Below, piece after piece: positions 59,116 through 64,000 of a stretch of DNA of 64,000 bases. Position numbers and translations under genes: made by a program. Below the pieces are notes generated by a model that worked only from the letters and a program-made list of their open reading frames with translations, searched no databases and was not told where the DNA came from. Position 1 is the first letter of the stretch. Every line of letters starts with the position of its first letter. Source of the DNA: Pocillopora verrucosa (Eukaryota > Cnidaria > Anthozoa > Scleractinia > Pocilloporidae); NCBI RefSeq assembly GCF_036669915.1, contig NC_089319.1, positions 13,143,471 to 13,207,470 on the forward strand. Reading direction: 5' to 3'.

Positions 59116-62100
59116 AGTATGGTTTCACAGTCTGTTGTCCTGGCAGTCGCAATAACGATTGAAGTGAATATGAGCGCACTCACAAGAGGTCTGAAGTCTG
59201 TTGCCAAAGGAGTTGGGGAAGGGCTCAAGACTCTTGCAGGTAAGATCGCAGGAATTCTCCCAGGTCTCATCGGTTCAATAGTCGGCTTCATTTTCAAGAC
59301 TGCTGGATCAGTGATCAGCTTCCTCGGACAAAATGCATGGCCTCTGAAATTGGGAGTCGCCATATTCATGGTTGAGCGCTTTCAGAAGAACAAGCGATGA
59401 ACCAAGAAGGCCGAGACCAGTCCAGCTGAAATCAATCCGACCTCAACCATATCATGCTTTGTCTCGCTGTCGCTAGAAGAGCTTCGCTTTTCACCTGTTG
59501 ATGATTTTGTCTTCACCTGAATTTCAGTTGAAGTCGCATTACTTTAATTGAAGGGTGACCGCCTCGCGGATGGGCTGAAGGCTTGATTTTTGATGAGCCC
59601 CCATTCTTGTGCCTTACTCCGACTGATTTCATCTCCAAATTCGCTGATTTGTTGACTCCGAGCTTCGTTTCAGCAGTTGCCTTCATCAGGCTGTTGTTAT
59701 ACCCGACCGTACTCTGTCTGTTAAGAAGATTTGAGGGCATAAGCCAAGTGCCTGGTAAGACTGCCAGATCAAGTCAGACTTTTGCCTCATCAATCGCAAG
59801 CCGAAACCTCTGAACGCTCTTCGAAATGTTTGGCTTTCTGTTCGCATCCTCAACCACGAGATATTCCGCAACCTGTCGTTGCGCACCATACTGCAAAGTT
59901 GAGCCGTTGAGGCCAATAGCTCGTATTTGGCATCACGAGCCACCTCTGATTCTGCGCCTGAAGAAAGCTGAATTTTCGTTCATGTGAATATTCCTCTGAA
60001 ATTTGCATTGAAGTATTAATTTGGGCTAGCAAAGATCCCAATCTCCTCATGCAAACGACTATTTGCATTCTCATGAAATGAAACTGCTGGGACCTCCTTC
60101 TTTCCTATTCGATTCAGAGTGAGTTCGAGGGGAAAACCTCCAATTCCAAGAGCCTTCTTCATGCCAACATCGCAATATCTTCTGTCTGATCTTGAGACGC
60201 TCGACTGAACTCCATCTGATCGATTTAAGCAAACTTCAGTTGTTGCGTGTCTTTTATCATCGAACGACACTTGCGCACTAAACTTGCTCAGGTCTGCATT
60301 TGGATATCGTGCTTTTAAATCATTCCAGGCTTTTGTCTTTGCTTTATCTGCAATTGTATTCGCTTCATTTTTTCTTAGCCATTCAATCGTTTTTATTAGT
60401 TTCATAATCAAAATGGTTGTTTTGACAATTACAGATTCAAATGATTACACGGTTCGCTTCAGAGAACCTCTCGGTAAATCAGACTATATCAGACTTTTGA
60501 CTTGTTCTCTCTTCAATTCATGGTATAGAGATCTTCCTTGACTCCACGGGATAGATCAGCGTTCGCAAGAGAAAAATTTCTAGACGAGATCTTTAGTAAA
60601 AAGCATTTCTTTTTATTTGCAACAAAGTTTATAAGGATCTCAAGGCGAATAAAGCGAAGTAAACGTCACCGATGACTCACACAACTCATTGGCGTCTACA
60701 GCCAATTTTGTTCATTGGCGATGTTAACGTCGCTTTATTCGCCGTGAGATCCTTATAAACTTTGTTGCAAATAAAAAGAATTGCTTTTTACTAAAGATCT
60801 TGTCTAGAAAGCCAAGTTTTCGTTAAAAAATCTGAGCGATTAACATGATGAGTCTTTACGGTGTTGTTGTCTCACGATAACTCGTTCGCGTCTGAAGCGG
60901 ATGTAGTCATTGGCGATGTTTACTTTACTTTTTTCGCCTTGAGATCCTTATAAACTTTGTTGCAAATAAAAAGAATTGCTTTTTTTACTAAAGATCCTAT
61001 CTAGAAAGCCAAGTTTTCTTAAAAAATCTGACCGATTGTCATGATGAGTCTTTACAGTGTTGTTGTCACACAATAACTCGTTCGCGTTTGAAGCTGTTAC
61101 TCGATTTTAAACGTCGGCGAGTTGGCATCGGCGAGTTGGTCCGTCGGCGAGTTGGTCCGTCGGCGAGTTGACTGGTTACCGCAGAAACGATGGGTCGACT
61201 TGGGTTGTTAGGTTCGTGGATTTTAGGTAAAAAGTAAATACACGAAGTTCTAGGAGTGATGATGGTGAGATTTTTTCGCAGTGGTCAGCAACTCTTGTTT
61301 AGCTATAACATCGATAATCGTGCTTTTGACAATGTTTTGGTTGATGAAGGTGAGATCTTGTCAACTTTTGCATAAAAGGAGGTGTCAGAAAGTTGCCGCA
61401 AGGCATCTTTTTGGTAGAGGTCGACTCACCAAACAACGACTGCGCCGCCTTTATCGGCCGCTTTAAATACTGTGTCTTTGCGTTTTCCTAGGCCCGGTTA
61501 AAAATTCGCATTACATACGTGCCGAATATAACTCTTATTTTAATCGCAGATTATAAGTAGGTGGAATTTAATTCGAAACTGTCGAATTTAATTGATTTAA
61601 ACGTCGAATTTCACATATGCATGCAGTTAATTCTTGAGTTATATTCGGCACATGTGAAGTGCGACGTTTGAGCCGAATTTAGTGCCGACCACTTTTCCGA
61701 AGAAAGTTTGGAAAATTTGGTGTTACGATTGAATTTAAGTTTGTTGATATCGTGGCGACATTTTTTGATGAAAAAAACATAAAGATGCGTAGTGGCCCTC
61801 TAGGGGAGTTCATTTCGAATCTGAAGTGTTTCGAAAGTAAAAAGAGAATCATTCAATTCATTGATTCGAGATATTCACACCCTCTTCAGAACTCATGAGT
61901 GAGACATTGTGAATATTATTTACCTGCGAAAGAATCCTGTCACGAAAGAAAAACGAACCGAAGCTATTTATTCTATTCCGTGCAATGACTTTGATCACGA
62001 GTATATCGGACTAACCAATTGTCAGTTTGGTGCACGTTTGGAAGAGCATCAAAAAGCGATCTTCTTTTGCAAAGAAGAAAATTCAGCTCTGTCGGAGCAC

Positions 62101-64000
62101 ACATGCCCAACCAACCGTACAATTGGGTGGGATAAGTCTAAACTAATCACCACTATTTGACGTTACCACCAGCGCCTTTGTCTGGAAGACAAAGGACCGC
62201 TTGTTGCAGCGACTAGATCACCCCTGATGAAGGCACTAGACAGGAGTTTCGAAAAGTTGGGTCTATGAACTGTGACTTCTCGGTTACATTCATTTAATCT
62301 TTGAAGCAGAGTAGCATCAAATAGTTCTCGTGGCATCAACCTGGTTGCCATGAGAACTTTCACTTGTCCATATATTGTTACTAGACATTAATGAAAAGCT
62401 AAAAACATCGCCGATTAGTTTGTAGTTAACTTCTTTAAATAAATAGAAATGTCGACATAAAAAGAAGAGGAAAACACATCGAAAAGACGAAATGTCACCA
62501 TTAACCCTTTAACCTTAGAGTCACGTTTATCTAATTTCGCCTGACAACATCACCCCCGAATCAAAAATTAAAGTCACGAGAACAAAGAAAATTACCAGCA
62601 GCTAAGGAACTGTTGATTGTTGCACAAATTCTCCTTGTTAGCACCTTAGGAAATGTATAGAGAATAGTATGGAGAATACCTTTTCTGATGTAAGAGTGTA
62701 AAGGGTTCATGTCACAGCCCACCGATATTAAAAGGACTGTATGAGAAACTGAGCTCTGACTCACATATGCGTCAACATTTTGCGATCCGCGTACTTGCTT
62801 CCAAATTTGTCCCTTGGGGTTATACACAATCATCCGTTATAAAATGGTGTCTTTGGTTGCCAAGAGCAAGCTACTTATCTATTCCCAAATGTCGAATATT
62901 GAGGTGACTCTGCACCAAACAACCGATACTACTACAAACAAGTTAAAATACGGTTAACTTACCCGGACGGTAAAGATTTCATCAACTCGTCTACGACAGC
63001 TATTACTCGATCCTTCTTTGCAACTTTATTAGTATGCGTCCATTCGTTAGTCAAGGCTGCCTTAGTCATTACCGAATCATCTTGCGGGTACACGTTTGAC
63101 TCACGTTGCAACCAAACACTTTGGTACTTCACTAGTTTCTCACGCACCAGAAAGCTCGGGCTATAAGAACAGGTCGGCAAAACGCCACTAAATTGAGCGC
63201 GGTCAATGAGAGGAAGACGATGAAAGTAAAATAACTTCCTTTTGTTTTCGAGTATCAAGCTATTTTGTTTACCCGCGTGTAGGGGAATATCATCAAAGCT
63301 ATGTTCAACAAAGCTCGTCAAGTAATCCGAGGTTATAATTTCAAACTTTGAATTACGAGACCAATACACAGCCAAATGAACTGCCCCAGCTTCCTGTTTA
63401 AGTAAAGACTCAATGTAATATTTTTTACCGGTGTGAAGGGTGACCTCCTTAGATATTTGCTCCGCATACTTTTTGTAGTCTCCATCTGAAGTCCAAGCAG
63501 ATTCTGTGGGAGAATAAACACGAGCAATCAACTTACTTGAAGCAGGGTCCTCATTTGCACTCAACCATAATTCAGAAGTGTCATCGGATGATATGGCAAA
63601 CTTGTACACGCCGCTTTCCCTCGGATGGACGAATCCAAAGAATCTATATCCGGTGGATTGTGAAGCGGGATTTTCCGTAAAATGAAATGCAGATACAGAT
63701 AAGCGCCTGTGTGGGTGATAAGGAAAATGAGGCCACTTTCGTAAATTATCGACTTTCGTGCCGCATACCCCAGACCAAATATGAAGATTCAGAGAGCCAA
63801 TAGTCGAAGGGACATATCCACTATTCAGTTCCCGTGTAAACGTTGACAATGCATTTTGTTCGTCCGCTATAGGTTTTTCAACGTTCGCTTTCGGTTCTAA
63901 TTGTTGACTTCTCGCACATGGACAATTGCACGGAGTAGTACTAACATGACGCTGAAAACCTCCATTTTTAGAGGAAAACAATAGCAGCAAACACCCTGCG
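46555..64000 (-). CDS. B4GALNT3: Beta-1,4-N-acetylgalactosaminyltransferase 3/4-like, 3' part (truncated at window edge)
   Basis: A Golgi type II enzyme; vertebrate B4GALNT3/4 add GalNAc beta-1,4 to GlcNAc. Exons in the window: 62963..64000 (continues off the edge), 48977..49496, 47518..47662, 46555..46703. Junctions are GT-AG and phases agree, giving about 616 residues here. A hydrophobic LLLLF run at the right edge may belong to the membrane anchor. The first exon holds a PA14-like carbohydrate-binding module (NLHIWSGVCG, YRFFGFVHPRESGVYKFAIS, DTSELWLS). The second begins the chondroitin-GalNAc-transferase-type catalytic domain and has IFLFDLHIDMP with the DxD-like metal motif. The third has GFWQWNGFGIASMYKSDWE, and the last has NWGGEDWDLLDRV and a HHYHKKKAKW end. 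The intron at 49497..62962 is 13.5 kb and filled with nested transposons. B4GALNT3 versus B4GALNT4 cannot be separated. The middle region is shorter than in vertebrates (about 1000 residues). Confidence 0.88.
48308..48620 (+). pseudogene. Fragment of a Crypton/DUF3504-associated recombinase-like protein
   Basis: The plus strand reads ALNKILEESYATVRTKD, then VMVTAVN, a stop, YLTEKENKRSLILERG and LKQILVEKVRLLE, then another stop. From memory this follows the N-terminal domain of the cnidarian DUF3504/Crypton-type tyrosine recombinase family (pattern L..L..FYA.VRTKDG...PDSL..M..A..RYL). At least three in-frame stops are present and the catalytic domain is absent. It lies in an intron of the B4GALNT gene, in opposite orientation. 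Confidence 0.45.
48704..48893. mobile_element. 190-bp MITE with about 44-bp terminal inverted repeats
   Basis: The left end GTAATCATATGATTTTTCTC plus GAGCAATTTGGGATAAATCA is mirrored by TGATTTATCCCAAATTGCTC plus GAGAAAAAAAATCATGTGAT ending in TAC. The centre has a short GCCCGTAGA triplication. It lies in the B4GALNT intron just below exon 48977..49496. Confidence 0.85.
49842..49915 (+). repeat. Left copy of a long-range inverted repeat bracketing the transposon nest
   Basis: CACAATGTCTCATTCGTGAG followed by TTCTGAAGAGGGGTGTGGAT matches, in inverse orientation, the sequence at 61860..61936 (CACAATGTCTCACTCATGAG, then TTCTGAAGAGGGTGTGAATA on the minus strand). Outward, CACAGGTGAATAACATT corresponds to CGCAGGTAAATAATATT. 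Inward, ACGATTCTCTTT corresponds to ATGATTCTCTTT after a small gap. Identity by eye is about 80-90% over some 70 bases. It could be the terminal inverted repeat of the degraded Polinton. Confidence 0.65.
49911..49990. repeat. 13/26-bp tandem repeat (AACGATTCTCTTR / AACGGTTCTCYTG)
   Basis: Six 13-base units alternate between AACGATTCTCTTA and AACGGTTCTCTTG types, so the period can also be read as 26. It lies immediately inside the left inverted repeat. Confidence 0.75.
50196..50730 (-). pseudogene. Polinton-type DDE integrase, C-terminal remnant
   Basis: The minus strand reads VHRDQGIVERFNRTLG near 50650-50690, the end of a retroviral-type integrase core with the catalytic Glu before RFNRTL. 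A frameshift follows, then an open frame from about 50639 to 50196 with FKEGKRSTEWVKKPPEVV, RRATDPIWSLKVHDIEK, VLYYLKDGP and FVREELQIVPPGTELLP. The last blocks match, from memory, the C-terminal region of Polinton/Maverick integrases. The N-terminal part is missing and the PolB remnant follows directly, implying an internal deletion. Confidence 0.65.
50740..51860 (-). pseudogene. Protein-primed family B DNA polymerase (DNA_pol_B_2), Polinton-type remnant
   Basis: Read on the minus strand from right to left: FVIYADFDACTKPI (exonuclease I-like YADF motif), a Cys-rich PCVFCDHVVCFDN stretch, a frameshift, then DHCHFTGKYRGAAHYICS, FHNLAGSDSHLLVKNLG and, after another break, KGVYPYGYMNS, HAQKVWKEF and YHDLYLKTDVLLLADVFEEF. 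This is the exonuclease and N-terminal polymerase part of the long PolB found in Polintons and adintovirus-like elements. In-frame stops and frameshifts are present, and the catalytic palm motifs are absent. Confidence 0.75.
51861..51995 (-). pseudogene. Short fragment possibly from another Polinton gene
   Basis: The minus strand reads MWKEVLRRFEKENSAIN followed by FYAGDRFGLFIDLR and a stop. The second block resembles, from memory, a recurring open frame in cnidarian Polinton-like elements. Recognition is weak, and the block is cut near 52000 where LINE-derived DNA begins. Confidence 0.3.
52140..54625 (+). mobile_element. Degraded non-LTR retrotransposon (CR1/Jockey-like LINE 1)
   Basis: Begins within the end of the AP-endonuclease domain (ISDHDARY), then a linker with PPTPWMKDLDK and a reverse transcriptase with GPDSIPVKFLK, SDLRPISILPVLSK, GVPQGSILGPVIFNLYVNDL and an intact YADD box (53454..53465). 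The C-terminal block includes LGWLPISYRRDYHI and AAMLFNSLPQDIKN. Several frameshifts and stops (near 52540, 53150, 53320, 53740) make it non-functional. It ends in an AATAAACCATTATTATTAT tail rich in TTA/ATT. 5' truncated. Confidence 0.85.
54640..59115 (+). mobile_element. Degraded CR1-like LINE 2, interrupted by an insertion
   Basis: Starts with a family-typical LNPGP motif (near 54735) and LLNARSLRNK at the endonuclease start. It continues with TSGDFNVHLD, a FLSDHCSIL endonuclease end, then RT blocks GLDPIPTKLLLD and NYRPVSNLQFESK. At about 56440 the RT frame stops and resumes at about 57668 (LLILLDLSAAFDTTDH), followed by TSGVPQGSCL and YAEDNQLY, where the catalytic YADD has become YAED (57994..58005). 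C-terminal blocks LHWLPIELGIEFK and FAAPKLWNNLPRDIRES follow. Several stops are present. It ends in a perfect ATT-repeat tail (59080..59115). Confidence 0.85.
56440..57668. mobile_element. 1.2-kb insertion with inverted termini inside LINE 2
   Basis: The RT reading frame of LINE 2 is broken between STETALLKV and KNEILLNMNK by about 1.2 kb of unrelated AT-rich DNA. Near its ends are CTCGTGAATTG (56458..56468) and its exact reverse complement CAATTCACGAG (57654..57664). The LINE sequence around the junctions (AAAGTAAAT on the left, GAGTTAAAAAT on the right) makes the exact breakpoints uncertain. No protein was recognised inside. Probably a non-autonomous DNA transposon. Confidence 0.6.
59119..59400 (+). 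CDS. Small hydrophobic virion-like protein of the Polinton remnant
   Basis: An open frame of 93 codons begins within four bases of the LINE 2 tail. It has VNMSALTRGLKSVAKGVGEG (basic amphipathic), then Gly-rich hydrophobic segments LPGLIGSIVGFIFKTAGSVI and LKLGVAIFMVERF, with a basic KNKR end. This composition resembles the small membrane-active minor virion proteins encoded by Polintons and adintovirus-like elements; that assignment is from memory and composition. The natural start may have been lost to the LINE insertion. Expression is doubtful. Confidence 0.45.
   Translation: MVSQSVVLAVAITIEVNMSALTRGLKSVAKGVGEGLKTLAGKIAGILPGLIGSIVGFIFKTAGSVISFLGQNAWPLKLGVAIFMVERFQKNKR
59513..60411 (-). 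pseudogene. Broken unknown gene of the Polinton remnant
   Basis: The minus strand is open from 60411 to 60016 (IKTIEWLRKNEANTIADKAK, then YPNADLSKFSAQVSFDD) and continues in shifted frames through AKYELLASTAQLCSM and LMKATAETKLGVNKSANLEM to 59513. The pieces overlap and have similar composition, consistent with one gene of about 300 codons broken by frameshifts. I do not recognise its family. Position between the two virion-like frames suggests an element-encoded gene. Confidence 0.4.
60414..60541 (+). pseudogene. Fragment of a short Polinton-like ORF
   Basis: The frame MVVLTITDSNDYTVRFREP continues as GKSDYIRLLTCSLFNSWY and then stops. The pattern (short beta-type N-terminus, LGKxDYIRLLSCSLYNSW) recurs, from memory, in cnidarian Polinton-like elements, possibly in a fiber-like protein. 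The rest of the gene is replaced by the inverted repeats from 60571. Confidence 0.4.
60571..61025. repeat. Inverted and direct repeat cluster (GCAACAAAGTTTATAAGGATC)
   Basis: An arm at about 60571..60668 (GCAACAAAGTTTATAAGGAT, CTCAAGGCGAATAAAGCGAA) is inverted at 60722..60820 (CGCTTTATTCGCCGTGAGAT, CCTTATAAACTTTGTTGCAA). The right arm is repeated directly at about 60915..61020, together with following sequence (ATGATGAGTCTTTACRGTGT). This is a foldback element plus a duplicated half. Confidence 0.8.
61113..61170. repeat. GTCGGCGAGTTGGTCC tandem repeat
   Basis: Three to four units of about 16 bases, directly following the repeat cluster. The GGCGAGTTGG word also occurs in the terminal repeats of the MITE at 44561..44766. 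Confidence 0.7.
61860..61936 (-). repeat. Right copy of the long-range inverted repeat
   Basis: The reverse-complement partner of 49842..49915. Its outer part merges with the beginning of the Penelope-like open frame at 61909, so either the repeat belongs to that element or the Penelope fragment was inserted exactly at the boundary. Confidence 0.6.
61909..62270 (+). mobile_element. Penelope-like element, GIY-YIG endonuclease fragment
   Basis: The frame reads DPVT-like NPVTKEKRTEAIYSIPC, then DHEYIGLTNCQFGARLEEHQ, ALSEHTCPTNRTIGW, and after a stop YHQRLCLED. This is the C-terminal GIY-YIG nuclease of Penelope retroelements (IYSIPC...EYIGQT...R..EH). The reverse transcriptase is absent. The first bases after 61905 coincide with the right inverted repeat. 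Confidence 0.75.
62501..62712. repeat. Dispersed repeat family B, most complete copy
   Basis: Begins TTAACCCTTTAACCTTAGAG and ends near GTGTAAAGGGTTCATG, so its ends are inverted (TTAACCCTTTA / TAAAGGGTT). Internal words AAAGTCACGAGAACAAAGAA, CACAAATTCTCCTTGTTAGC and GGAAATGTATAGAGAATAGT are shared with the copies at 27628, 28297, 35072 and 35990. Confidence 0.7.

Noticed and set aside
59073..59369. 98-codon minus-strand frame ending in a run of isoleucines
   Set aside because: The Ile run is the translated ATT tail of LINE 2 and the rest is antisense to the virion-like frame.
1..64000. CRISPR arrays, rRNA genes, bacterial operons
   Set aside because: No regularly spaced short direct repeats with unique spacers, no rRNA core sequences and no prokaryotic gene organisation were seen.

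Overview
The window looks like nuclear DNA of an anthozoan cnidarian, most likely a stony coral. Genes are split into many small exons with GT-AG introns, the encoded proteins align with their animal homologues along their whole length, and intergenic and intronic DNA is AT-rich and full of short inverted-repeat elements, tRNA-derived SINEs, LINE copies and a Polinton remnant. No operons, CRISPR arrays or bacterial signals were seen. Exon models were built by hand from splice sites, reading phase and remembered family alignments; no search was run.

Layout: (1) the first two coding exons of a BLTP3/UHRF1BP1-type bridge-like lipid transfer protein, minus strand, running off the left edge; (2) an intergenic stretch with foldback elements (2.5-7.2 kb); (3) a complete 20-exon glycogen synthase gene, minus strand (7218-20908); (4) a 16-exon SAMM50 gene, minus strand (23335-32286), head-to-head with (5) a 7-exon HSPBP1 gene, plus strand (32472-38373); (6) a frameshifted Cupin_5-type gene, minus strand (39688-40175), head-to-head with (7) a single-exon vezatin gene, plus strand (40467-42575); (8) a repeat-rich intergenic stretch; (9) the 3' part of a B4GALNT3/4-type glycosyltransferase gene, minus strand (46555-64000, truncated by the right edge).

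The 13.5-kb intron of the B4GALNT gene (49497-62962) is a transposon graveyard. A degraded Polinton (PolB and integrase remnants at 50.2-51.9 kb; small virion-like ORFs at 59.1-60.5 kb) is interrupted by two dead LINEs (52.1-54.6 and 54.6-59.1 kb), and the second LINE is itself split by a 1.2-kb element with inverted termini. A diverged inverted repeat of about 70 bp (49842-49915 and 61860-61936) brackets the whole nest, and a Penelope-type endonuclease fragment abuts its right end.

The host genes are mostly housekeeping and do not form one pathway: glycogen synthesis, mitochondrial outer-membrane barrel assembly, Hsp70 nucleotide exchange, cell junctions, Golgi glycosylation and lipid transfer. 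The most interesting protein-level point is the glycogen synthase C-terminus: the GSK3 serine ladder is kept, while the position of the CK2 priming serine is acidic.
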